The notes below the pieces were generated by a model, which was not told the origin of the DNA, searched no databases, and was given only the letters and a program-made list of their open reading frames with translations. From Coix lacryma-jobi var. lacryma-jobi (taxonomy: Eukaryota; Streptophyta; Magnoliopsida; Poales; Poaceae), in contig CM019831.1 in NCBI GenBank assembly GCA_009763385.1, positions 84,913,845-84,977,844 on the forward strand: a DNA stretch of 64,000 nucleotides, written 5' to 3'. Every line of letters starts with the position of its first letter. The stretch's first letter is position 1. The position numbers and the translations under genes were made by a program. Shown piece by piece: positions 12,043 through 21,920 of the stretch.

Positions 12043-13723
12043 GCAGAAAGTGGCGCACTGCGCCAACCAACGCAAGCGGAGAAGCTGGCTTCAATCGTGG
12101 CCCGGTGCTCAGAAGTCGGTGCGTGCCAGTCAGTTTGCCCTGCAACTAACAAGGGAGATAAACTGTTAAATACAAAGCTGGAACATGCCGGGTATGACCA
12201 GACAGTTCCAAGATGTACGGCCCTGAAGCCACTTACGACGACACATAGCTATGAAAGCTATCTGCCAACAGGTTTTAAAATCATTCGGCAGTATGAATAA
12301 GTTACGTGAATAACAGGTTGCCGAACATGTTTGCATGAGAAACGTACTTGCATGATGTATTAGATATAAGTTAAAACTTAACCAATCTCGATTGTACAAC
12401 CGAGTTGGGGTCCATGGGATTGAACATACAAACTAAGCATGACTAAGCTAATCTAAGCCTGCGCCTGCCGCACGACACCTGGCCTTATCATAGATCAAAC
12501 ATACTTAACGTGCATGGACCCTCTCCACGTGACAATCCAGATACGATCCAATCGGCTATTACGAACAATAGATCTGCTGCATAACAGACCTTTCAATAAA
12601 AACGTGGAGGACAGAGCAGATCTATAAAGATGAAGCCGAACCGAACGGTATCTAGATTGGGCAAAAGTGTTATGATGAAATAAACATAACAAAACAATAA
12701 CACGGGTAACTTAATGAATCTATCAGATTGCCAAATCTAACAGAGTCGATAACTATTTTTACTCATGACTCATCCGCTGCACGATACAAGGCATAAGCAA
12801 AACCTCCCATAAGCTTAAATCCGCCGCACGATACTAAGCTTAACATACGAGACTACTTGCACCATATCTAAATCCGCCGCACGATACTAGACATAACAAG
12901 GTTGCCGAACTTACGGAGGTCGACGGATCGATGGCCCCTCTCGAAGAACACGACGACACGACTTGGACTCGAAGACGGCACGGGGCCGGGTTGGTGTATG
13001 ATTGTGAACGTCTTTTACAATAGTCAAGGGTTTATATTTACCCCCGGACGCAATACAAGTCCTAAGAGGACACGACTATGAATATTAAAGGAAAATACAA
13101 TATTCTTGGCCTTCAACTCCTTTCGGAATCTTCATTGCCTAATTGACGCAATTTGTTGCTCGATCGGCTCCCGCTTCCATCGTTTCAATGAAACACTCCC
13201 TTTTCTCAGAATAGCCGACCGCATGGGCAGTTGCGAATCCTTGGAAACTAGCCGACCGCATGGTACTTGCCGAATGCCTCATGCGCCCATCTCCGCACAC
13301 TAGACATGCACGTCGTCTTCTAGCCTTCCTTTATGCTAAATTAGAACTGGACTGCACGCCGCCTTCTAGCCTTTTAAATATAGAACTGGACTGCACGCCA
13401 TCTTCTAGCCTTCCTTTACGCTAAATATAGAACTGGACGTCGAGACGTGCATGCTTTATATATATTGCCTTCTTTGCATGCTTGCCACATCACAACGCCA
13501 CTAAATCCAACTCCTGGCCAATGAGAACAGACCCCTCTGGCTTCTTGAATACTCATTTAATCTGTCACGGTCATGGTCGATTATTCTCGTGATCGGCTTC
13601 TCTTGCCATAATCATTTCCTGAATGGAATAACCGATCGCTTGGCCGTCTATCGAATTCTTTTCTCATTGCTCGCTGGGTCCACCTGTCATCTTCTTAATG
13701 TTGACCAAAATCCAGTGTTAACA
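12043..13723 (-). repeat. 3' LTR of element B
   Basis: This is the left copy of the B terminal repeat, matching 20209-21920. It lacks the last few bases of the repeat at its left edge; the junction TGTTTTGCA blends with LTR A sequence. Compared with the right copy it carries many one- to four-base deletions, one of which damages the TATA region near 13035. Confidence 0.88.
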
Positions 13724-13736
13724 CAGGCCCCCCTAG
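13724..13736 (-). other. Polypurine tract of element B
   Basis: Read on the minus strand, TAGGGGGGCCTG immediately precedes the LTR start TGTTAACA. Position and composition are as expected for the plus-strand primer. Confidence 0.82.
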
Positions 13737-15227
13737 TTCGGAGTATGAATTGTCATGCTTCGAACTAGTTGATCTCTGTTGGTTTTCTTCAATAAGCCAA
13801 GAAATCCACTGATAGCAATAACATTTTCTCACCATGTTTCCACAATTTTGCCTGTAAAACAATAATTCTCCGATACATGTGGAAACAAATTAGTTACAAA
13901 TGCATATGTGCATAAACATTATAGTTCTTCCATTTTATTGATCAGAAGACGCTGGCAATGCCGACTACACCTCAAAAGTATCATATTTCATAACCAAGAT
14001 TTCTTTTAAACTTGAATAAAACGGTACCTTACTCATCCATCCGTCTCTTTAATTATGGGGCTTTAGATCTCACTGAATCTTCAAGCGATTGCAAAACAGA
14101 ATAGCTACAGAAATGCTTATCTTTTATCCCTTGATCACTTTTCATCCGGAGTTTTATCATTATCTTTATATAAAATCGTATCACATAATATTGCAAAGTC
14201 AAAGTTTCGACCATAAGGAGATACAAGCCATAAACCTAGATCAAGAAGTGCAAGTGAATATTTTTATTACTTTTCCTTTTGCATATGTCATTCTCCCTAC
14301 TTTTAAAAATTATGAGGCTACTGGGCCTTCGGCCATCTTTTATTTTATTTGGCGGTCACTTGACCTTTTTTTTCTTTTCATATTTTTATTTCGGCGGTCA
14401 CTTGAACCCCCTTTTTTTTTCTTTCTCAGTTCTGGCGGACACGTGTCCGTCGTTTTTATTTCTAAGATTTATAGAATAGCCTCATATTTTTAATCAAAGA
14501 GAGAATGCACATGCAAAATACTTATTAGTTTATAACGTGTACGTGAATCTTGATCTTGAGAATATGTTTGTAATCTCAACTAGTAGTCACGATGATTTGA
14601 CAGTGCTCAATATGACATTAAGTAAATTTTATTATTTCATTAAATCTCCGAATTTCAAGTATCTCTCAGAATAATGTCATAGCAAATTCTACCTCTATTC
14701 ATATCCCGCAACTACTTTCAGAAAAAGTTTAAATTCTATGCAACCCACAAATTTCAAAGACTTCAAGATAAATATAATAACCATTAGACCCAAATCTTAA
14801 AGAAATCAAAGCTATAAAACCAGACACAGGTGAAACATAAAACAAAGCATCTATTTATCATTTCAACAAGTGGATAAACCAAAATACTTATATCACATAT
14901 GCAGGGTGGAATTGTTCTCGAGATTTTAGTTCCAGCAGTAACATGGATATTTCAATTCAAAAATTAAAAACTGCTGAAGAAGTGGAGATAGAATTTTGCA
15001 AACCAACGTTGAAGATAAATAAGCCAACAGAAGCTGTCTTGTTCTCATTGCGATGAATCACCCGACGTCGCTCAACGCACATGTATGGCGAATCCAGGCC
15101 CCCGAGCCACAGCTTATGCAGAAGCTTGAACTACTGAGCATGTTTTCTTCAAGGGTTTTCCTCGCCATTGGCTCCTCATCCGCATACGCGCCCTTTATTC
15201 TGAGCCGAAGAAGATGCTGGTGATTCA
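13737..15227 (-). other. Non-coding 3' region of element B
   Basis: About 1.5 kb of mostly AT-rich sequence lies between the broken RNase H and the purine tract. I see no integrase motifs on either strand. The 134-codon plus-strand frame at 14089-14493 is low complexity and not convincing. Loss of the integrase by internal deletion is the simplest reading. Confidence 0.6.
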
Positions 15228-16869
15228 TTACCTTGAATCGGCCGTTGCAATATGAGATTTGGGCTGATTGAATTTGATATCAATGATTTCTTCTGCATGA
15301 TATTCATTCTTCTTCCCCATTGCCGCTTGTCTTCTCCTATAAGCGTACATTAATTCCTGCTGATGCATACTGATAATAGCCTTTAGCCGGTACAAAACGC
15401 AAGTCAAATTCAAGAAGAGCTAAAACCCATTTACCGATCCTTCCACTTAAAATCGGCATTGATAACATGTGCTTGATTACATCAAACTCTGATACTACCA
15501 CACATCCGGCATTCAGTAGATAGTGCCGAAACTTGGTACAGGAATAGAAAATGCACAAGCACAACTTTTCCGTAGCCGAATACCTTGTTTCGGGGTCCAG
15601 TAGCTTTCGGCTAAGATAGGCTACGACTCTCTCTTTTCCTTCGAATTCTTGCATAAGGGCCGACCCTATTGTTAGGTTGTCGGCCGCCACGTACAACTTG
15701 AAAGGCCTGTCGAGTTGTGGAGGAACCAATACTGGTGGTGCCTTCATGTACTCCTTGATCTCATCGAAAGCCTTTTGTTGCACGTCACCCCACACGAACT
15801 CCTGATCTTTCTTGAGCTTCAACAGTGGAGAAAATGGCAGCACGCGCTCAGACAAGTTGGATATGAACCTTCTGACAAAGTTGATTTTGCCGAGCAGTGA
15901 TTGAAGTTCTTTGAGATTGGTCGGCGGCACTACCTTATCAATTGCTTCCATGCTCTTCTTGCCGACTTCGATCCCCTTTTTGTGGACCAGGAATCCCAGA
16001 AACTCACCAGCCGACACCCCAAATGCACACTTGGTTGGATTCATCTTTAAACCATGTTTCCTCGTGCACTCCAAGGTCTTCCTTAAATCAGCTAAGTGTC
16101 CTTCCTTGCTTCTGGATTTGATCACCACATCATCAATGTAGATCTCTACGATCTTGCCGATCAGCTCATGGAATATGTAATTCATGGCCCGCTGGTAAGT
16201 GGCACCGGCGTTTTTCAAACCAAAAGTCATGACCATCCATTCAAACAAACCTATATGGCCGGGGCACCTGAAGGCGGTCTTTGCCACATCCTCTGCAGCC
16301 ATGAAGATCTGGTTGTAACCTGCGTTGCCATCCATAAAGCTTATGATTTCAAAACCGGCCGAAGCATCTACTAGCAAATCGGCCACCGGCATTGGATAAC
16401 CGTCCATAGGGGTGGCTTTGTTGAGGTTCCTAAGGTCGATGCAGACTCTCATCTTCCCGTTCTTCTTGTACACCGGGACAATATTGGAGATCCATTCTGC
16501 ATATCGACACGGCCGAATGAAGTTAGCTTCTAGTAATCTTTCCACTTCCTTTTTCACGTCGGCCAACACCTCCTCCTTGTAGATCCTGCGTGGAGGTTGT
16601 TTGTATGGGCGGTATCCAGGTTTGATCGGCAACTTATGCTCAACAATAGATCGATCTAATCCGGGCATCTCTGTATAGTCCCACGCAAAACAGTCTTTGA
16701 ACTCCTTTAGAAGATCTACTAGTTGCATTCTGAAATCAGGATCCAAACTGGAACTTACAAACATCGGCCTCTTCTTACTCGTATCACCAATATTTACCTC
16801 CTCTAACTTGTCGGCCGACGTGAAGCCACGTCCCAGTTTGCCCTCGCTGCTGTCGGTTGGGTTGTCCAT
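15228..16869 (-). pseudogene. RT and RNase H of element B
   Basis: The frame opens at ATG 16869 directly after an in-frame TAG (16872-16870) that ends the protease part, and stays open to 15337 (510 codons). It contains the RT fingers (KMRVCIDLRNLNKATP), the catalytic YIDDVVI motif, the RT connection (FLGFLV) and the RNase H start (LYVAADNLTIGSALMQ). The RNase H frame breaks near 15380-15410 and continues in another frame to about 15228 without a complete C-terminus. No integrase follows. This would be the polymerase of a Tat-type element, now non-functional by itself. Confidence 0.87.
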
Positions 16870-17859
16870 CTAAAAGAAGCTTTGAGAGCCGATTGCTTGG
16901 ATCGGCTGTTGATCCCTGCCGTAGACGTTGACAGGACCTTCTCCCCACACACGATCGGAGAAGCAGTCTACCCCGTCGAATTCCCAGTAGGTGGGCTCAA
17001 TAGTGGCAACACTCACCGAGTCATCAGCTTGGACAATCTCGATGTCATCTCCAACCCATTGTATGAGTATTTGATGCATGGTTGAAGGTATGCAGCAGTT
17101 GGCGTGGATCCAATCCCTGCCCAGAAGCAAGCTATATGCCCCCTTGCCATCAATGACAAAGAAGGTCGTGATGAGCGTCTTGGATCCAATCATCAGTTCC
17201 ACGTGCACGGCACCCCGAGTGTCAGAGGGATTGCCGGCAAAGTCGCGGAGTATCATATCTGTTTTGAGTAGGTCTTCATCGTTCATGCCCAGCTTTCTGA
17301 ACGTAGCGTAAGGCATGATGTTGATTGCTGCGCCGCCGTCAACAAACATCTTGGTTAGCGGCTTCCCGTTGACGTACCCCTTGACATACAACGGCTTCAA
17401 ATGCCGATGCTTGGCTGGCTTGTCAAATGCTGCCTTATGAGATAACATGAGCTGTGCCGCGAGCTCGTCGTTCTCGGCCTCGTCGGAATCCGAATACACC
17501 TCGTCCTGTGCCCCCCGGCCGACAGGAGCCATGAACTCCAGGGGAAGGAAGAAAGTCATGGCCACGTCAGCGCCCTTGTCGGTGTCATCTGGTTTTTCCT
17601 TCGGGCGCCATTCTTGCTTCTTCCCATTAGCGGCTGCTTCTTCCAACTCCTTGTTCCGGAGGCGCTGCACTCTCCTTTTCTGGCTTTTTCTGAGCCCTGG
17701 TGGGCACCACTGCCCCTTTTGCCACCTATATGGGCGAGGCTGTGCTTCCTCGCCGTCGTCCTGGTGGTGCACCCACTCTCGATCGGCATATCTCTTGGCT
17801 TGCCGGCCCGGGCTTTCCGTTTTTAGGCGCTGATCGCTCATCGGGACGCGAGCTCCCAA
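16870..17859 (-). pseudogene. Protease region of element B
   Basis: This frame follows gag in a different frame; its apparent start is a TTG and it is really the continuation of the gag-pol polyprotein after a frame change near 17840-17860. The aspartic protease motif FVDGGAAINIMP is at about 17290-17325, followed by LLLGRDWIHANCCIP near 17095-17140. The frame ends in a TAG that lies in phase with the downstream RT frame. Either a nonsense mutation or translational readthrough could explain the stop; I favour mutation. Confidence 0.82.
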
Positions 17860-20156
17860 CTTTCGTGAACGGGACGGCGGTTGACCCGATCCTGCCTATA
17901 CCCCCTGTACTGATCGCTGCATTCGGGGCAGTTGTTGACGGCAGGCAATTTCAGGCCTTCGTTCCAGCAGTGGCGGAAGAACGGGCAGCCCCAGTGCTCT
18001 TGCTCCCGCTCTTGGCGGTGTTCTTGTTCCCAATGATGGGCCTGTTCTCTGTGGTAAGCCCTCTCCCCCAGACGATACCGGTGCACTTCTGTGTGACCGT
18101 CTTCACGCTGGTATTCCTCCTCGAGTTCTCGCTCTTCGCGTTGGAGACGCCTCTGCTCTTTCTCATTTTGCCGGCGCCATTTGTTAAGGAGATCTCTGTG
18201 GGTAGGCCTGCGCCTGGAAGACGACTCTCCGTGCTCGTATCGGCTATTCGTGGCTTGGGCGCGCTGCCGGAGCTCATCGCCAGTGATTTGCCGATCGGGA
18301 TCCACTGCGCCAGATTCGCGTGCCTTATCGGAGGTGAGGACTTCGACTTTGCCTTTGGGATCCGCTGGGGTTACCATGTTCACTGAGGAGAACACGGCGT
18401 TCTGGGAGAAGGGGTTTGCATCGATCTTCATCTTGCCATTGAACTTGATATGGCCGTCCTGGATGGCTTTCTGGATTCTCGTCCTGAACACACGGCAATC
18501 ATTAATAGAATGAGTGTTACTGTTATGAAAACCGCAGTACTTCTTGTCCTTGACTCCTCCGGGACGCAGCATCGGGTGATCCGGGGGTAGCCTGACTCTC
18601 CCTTCGGCAACCAGAAACTCGAAGAGCTTGTCAGCTTTTGTGACGTCGTAGTCGTATGCCCCCTTCTGCTGGCGCAGCCATTGCTTGTTGGCTTGGGTCG
18701 GCTCCTTGTCCCAGTTGAGCTCTGCAGCGGCCGCCTCATCTTCCGTGTCGGTATAGTCATCGGCTTCGTCCAGGAAAGCCTGATACATCTGTGCCGCGAC
18801 ATTGTCCTTCTGGAAACGCCCTTCCCTCCGGAAGCCTTGCGCTTGGATAGTCATCACATTCAACCGGCGAGAGAGATGACCCAAGTCTTCAAACTCCTGG
18901 CCGAACAGCTTGTCCCTGATGCTCGGGAGCATGCCTGCCACGGCCAATGGTGGAAGCTGATCGTCCGGCAGGTGCATGCCGAAGCACTGGCTTTTGACCT
19001 CCCTGAACCTGCGCAGGTAGTCCTGCGGTGTCTCATTCGGCTTCTGGCGTACGTACATGATGTCCACCAGTTTCTTCTCCTTGGTGCCCGTGTAGAAGTG
19101 TGTATGGAACTTTTGTTCCAAGTCCGCCCAAGAGAGAATAGAGCCCGGCGGTAGTGACGTGAACCACGCGAATGCCGGTCCAGTGAGTGACGACGGGAAG
19201 TACCGAACCCTGAAGGCGTCTTCGGTATTGGCCTCCCCAAGCTGGAGCAGATAACGACTGACGTGCTCCACCGTACTGGTGTCGTCTAAGCTGGAGAACT
19301 TGGACAGGTCCGTCGGCACTTTGACTCTGGGAGGTAGAGCCACACGGTGGAACCATTCGGGGAACGGAGACCTGTAAGCATACGTGCCCTTAGGCTTCAG
19401 GCCGAAAGTGCGCTGCATCATATCCGCCATCTTCTCTAGCATGACATCGACATTAGAGTCGGCGGTTTTCTCGGCCGTCGGCTTCCCATATCCTGGATGC
19501 GGGGCACCCTCTATATTGTGAGGCTCAAGCATCTCATGGTACCCGTTTCCGTAGTAATCCTTTATGAGCCTATAGGTTTGCGGGGAGATCTTGCGTGTTG
19601 ACTCTGGCGGCTGACCCTTAGTGCCGAACGTGAGCTGCCCCATGGTCGGCAACTGGCCTTCTGGCGTGTGCTTCTCCTGAATGGTCATCCCGCTTGATTG
19701 AGCCTTGGGCGGGGTCTCCTCACCGGCACCTCCTGCCCCCTTGAGGTGATTCGGCAGATTGAAAAGATGCGGTCCTGCTATAGGGCCAAACTCGGCCTCC
19801 ATAAGTTCATCGGCCTTGGGGCCGAATTGGGCGATCATGATGGTGCGGAAAGTGTTGAGAAACGCCCCATGCATGCGACCGATGGCACTAGAGACAGCTT
19901 CGTTGATCATATGAGACATTTTCAACACTTCCTCTGCTTCCCCGGGATCGTTCGGGTTGGGCTGGACGGGCTTCGGCAGATCGTGCAAACGGCGAACCTT
20001 TCCGCTTTTGTTCTTGGAAAAGGCTTCTAGGCACCTGGCCTGGAATTCGGCACAAGCATCTTCCACCTGTTCTCTGTACTCGTCGGGTAGTTCAGTGAGC
20101 TGCACCTGCACGAGCCCCGCCTTGTTGCTGGCCTCAGCTTCAGTGACTTCGACCAT
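17838..20156 (-). CDS. gag of element B (Tat type)
   Basis: Gag builds the virus-like particle. I take the start at ATG 20156 because the frame further upstream runs through the primer site and LTR. About 772 residues are open. The retrotransposon gag core covers roughly residues 300-450 (FRVRYFPSSLTGPAFAWF, QKPNETPQDYLRRF). A C-H-H-C finger (YCGFHNSNTHSINDC) follows near residue 560, as in Tat-type gags. The C-terminal 150 residues are highly charged (E/R/Q/H-rich) and end with a second Cys cluster (GCPFFRHCW and NCPEC). Pol follows in another frame. The coding frame itself shows no break. Confidence 0.85.
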   Translation of the reverse strand: MVEVTEAEASNKAGLVQVQLTELPDEYREQVEDACAEFQARCLEAFSKNKSGKVRRLHDLPKPVQPNPNDPGEAEEVLKMSHMINEAVSSAIGRMHGAFLNTFRTIMIAQFGPKADELMEAEFGPIAGPHLFNLPNHLKGAGGAGEETPPKAQSSGMTIQEKHTPEGQLPTMGQLTFGTKGQPPESTRKISPQTYRLIKDYYGNGYHEMLEPHNIEGAPHPGYGKPTAEKTADSNVDVMLEKMADMMQRTFGLKPKGTYAYRSPFPEWFHRVALPPRVKVPTDLSKFSSLDDTSTVEHVSRYLLQLGEANTEDAFRVRYFPSSLTGPAFAWFTSLPPGSILSWADLEQKFHTHFYTGTKEKKLVDIMYVRQKPNETPQDYLRRFREVKSQCFGMHLPDDQLPPLAVAGMLPSIRDKLFGQEFEDLGHLSRRLNVMTIQAQGFRREGRFQKDNVAAQMYQAFLDEADDYTDTEDEAAAAELNWDKEPTQANKQWLRQQKGAYDYDVTKADKLFEFLVAEGRVRLPPDHPMLRPGGVKDKKYCGFHNSNTHSINDCRVFRTRIQKAIQDGHIKFNGKMKIDANPFSQNAVFSSVNMVTPADPKGKVEVLTSDKARESGAVDPDRQITGDELRQRAQATNSRYEHGESSSRRRPTHRDLLNKWRRQNEKEQRRLQREERELEEEYQREDGHTEVHRYRLGERAYHREQAHHWEQEHRQEREQEHWGCPFFRHCWNEGLKLPAVNNCPECSDQYRGYRQDRVNRRPVHESWELASR

Positions 20157-20175
20157 CGTTGCAGGAAAAAAGGAT

Positions 20176-20193
20176 GTCCCACCGGGCGTGCCA
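20176..20193 (-). other. Primer binding site of element B
   Basis: On the minus strand the sequence TGGCACGCCCGGTGGGAC lies a few bases inside the 5' LTR and starts with the TGG expected opposite a tRNA CCA end. I recognise this as the form used by Tat-type elements but do not assign the tRNA with confidence. Confidence 0.75.
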
Positions 20194-20947
20194 AAAAGTG
20201 TGTTGGCGCAGAAAGTGGCGCACTGCGCCAACCACACAGCAAGCCGGAGAAGCTGGCTTCAATCGTGGCCCGGGTGCTCAGAAGTCCGGTGCGTGCCAGT
20301 CAGTTTGCCCTGCAACTAACAAGGGAGATAAACTGTTAAATACAAAGCTGGAACATGCCGGGTATGACCAGACAGTTCCAAGATGTACAGCCCTGAAGCC
20401 ACTTACGACGACACATAGCTATGAAAGCTATCTGCCAACAGGTTTAAAGATCATTCGGCAGTATGAATAGAGTTACGTGAATAACAGGTTGCCGAACATG
20501 TTTGCATGAGAAACGTACTTGCATGATGTATTAGATATAAGTTAAAACTTAACCAATATCGATTGTACAACCGAGTTGGGGTCCATGGGGATTGAACATA
20601 CAAACTAAGCATGACTAAGCTAATCTAAAGCCTGCGCCTGCCGCACGACACCTAGCCTTATCATAGATCAAACATACTTAACGTGCATGGACCCTCTCCA
20701 CGTGACAATCCAGATACGATCCAATCGGCTATTACGAACAATAGATCTGCTGCATAACAGACCTATCAATAATAAACGTGGAAGGACAGAGCAGATCTAT
20801 AAAGATGAAGCCGAACCGAACGGTATCTAGATTGGGCAAAAGTGTTATGATGAAATAAACATAACAAAACACATAACACGGGGTAACTTAATGAATCTAT
20901 CAGATTGCCAAATCTAACAGAGCCGATAACTATTTTTACTCATGACT

Positions 20948-21072
20948 CAATCCGCCGCACGATACAAGGCATAAGCAAAAACCTCCCGTCATAAGCTTAA
21001 ATCCGCCGCACGATACTAAGCTTAACATACGAGACTACTTGCACCATATCTAAATCCGCCGCACGATACTAG
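20948..21072. repeat. Short repeat in LTR B: CCGCCGCACGATAC motif, three copies
   Basis: AATCCGCCGCACGATAC occurs at about 20949, 21000 and 21054, spaced 50-55 bp apart, with a weaker relative (CCTGCCGCACGACAC) near 20635. The same array is present in the left LTR near 12775-12890, so it is a stable part of the LTR. Confidence 0.8.
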
Positions 21073-21220
21073 ACATGATAACAAGGTTGCCGGAACTTAC
21101 GGAGGTCGACGGATCGATGGCCCCTCTCGAAGAACACGACGACACGACTTGGACTCGAAGACGGCACGGGGCCGGGTTGGTTGTATTGATTGTGAACGTC
21201 TTTTACAATAGTCAAGGGTT

Positions 21221-21231
21221 TATATTTATAC
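21221..21231 (-). promoter_or_regulatory. Candidate TATA box of LTR B
   Basis: On the minus strand GGGGTATAAATATAAACCC reads in the direction of gag within the 5' LTR. In the left LTR the same site has lost two bases (near 13035). Confidence 0.65.
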
Positions 21232-21494
21232 CCCGGACGCAATACAAGTCCTAAGAGGACACGACTATGAAATATTAAAGGAAAATACAATATTCTTGGC
21301 CTTCAACTCCTTTCGGAATCTTCATTGCCTTAATTGACGCAATTTGTTGCTCGATCGGCTCCCGCTTCCATCGTTTCAATGAAAACTCCCTTTTCTCAGA
21401 ATAGCCGACCGCATGGGCAGTTGCCGAATCCTTGGAAACTAGCCGACCGCATGGATACTTGCCGAATGCCTCATGCGCCCATCTCCGCACACTA

Positions 21495-21633
21495 GACATG
21501 CACATCGTCTTCTAGCCTTTCCTTTATGCTAAATATAGAACTGGACATGCACGCCGCCTTCTAGCCTTTTAAATATAGAACTGGACATGCACGCCATCTT
21601 CTAGTCTTTCCTTTAGGCTAAATATAGAACTGG
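21495..21633. repeat. Tandem repeat in LTR B, three units of 40-50 bp
   Basis: Each unit runs from ACATGCACG through CTTCTAGC to AAATATAGAACTGG. The units differ by a 9-bp internal segment. A matching, slightly shortened array is in the left LTR at about 13304-13436. Confidence 0.82.
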
Positions 21634-21920
21634 ACGTCGAGACGTGCATGCTTTATATATATTGCCTTCTTTGCATGCTTGCCACATCACAACGCCACTA
21701 AATCCAACTCCTGGCCAATGAGAACAGACCCCTCTGGCTTCTTGAATACTCATTTAATCTGTCACGGTCATGGTCGATTATTCTCGTGATCGGCTTCTCT
21801 TGCCATAATCATTTCCTGAATGGAATAACCGATCGCTTGGCCGTCTACCGAATTCTTTTCTCATTGCTCGCTGGGTCCACCTGTCATCTTCTTAATGTTG
21901 ACCAAAATCCAGTGTTAACA

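Larger units (their letters stand above)
8136..12045 (+). repeat. 3' LTR of element A, left part
   Basis: The LTR starts TGTAACAACCC after the purine tract. From 10693 it repeats positions 1-1330 until the sequence switches to element B at about 12043. It includes a GC-rich promoter region (8450-9350) and two tandem repeat blocks (10097-10484). The stretch 10690-12045 shows many one- and two-base deletions relative to both other LTR copies. Several open frames in the GC-rich part (for example 8845-9337) overlap each other on both strands and are not genes. Confidence 0.9.
12043..21920 (-). mobile_element. Element B: Tat-type Ty3-gypsy element lacking integrase
   Basis: The element is on the minus strand, with LTRs at 20201-21920 (5') and 12043-13723 (3'). 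Both LTRs end TGTTAACA at their outer or inner plus-strand right edge. The internal part holds a primer site, a large gag, a protease frame and an RT-RNase H frame. Type assignment to the Tat group rests on the large gag with a C-H-H-C finger, the DGGA protease motif and the primer-site sequence. No integrase motifs were found between RNase H and the 3' LTR. The outer junctions are abnormal: the right flank resumes about 765 bp earlier in LTR A than the left flank stops. Confidence 0.85.
20201..21920 (-). repeat. 5' LTR of element B
   Basis: This right-hand repeat of about 1.7 kb begins TGTTAACACTGG on the minus strand and ends near TGTTGGCG (plus strand) next to the primer site. It matches 12043-13723 along its length and is the better preserved of the two. 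Confidence 0.88.

Noticed and set aside
11280..12045. 765-bp repeat flanking B as a target-site duplication
   Set aside because: Integrase of gypsy elements makes duplications of about 5 bp; a repeat of this size needs recombination or misassembly.
14089..14493. 134-codon plus-strand ORF in the tail of B
   Set aside because: AT-rich, Phe/Ile/Leu low-complexity, opposite to the element's direction, no motif.
17447..18513. Plus-strand ORFs of 110-228 codons opposite gag and protease of B
   Set aside because: They are antisense shadows of the well-supported minus-strand gag-pol; no domain or independent signal.
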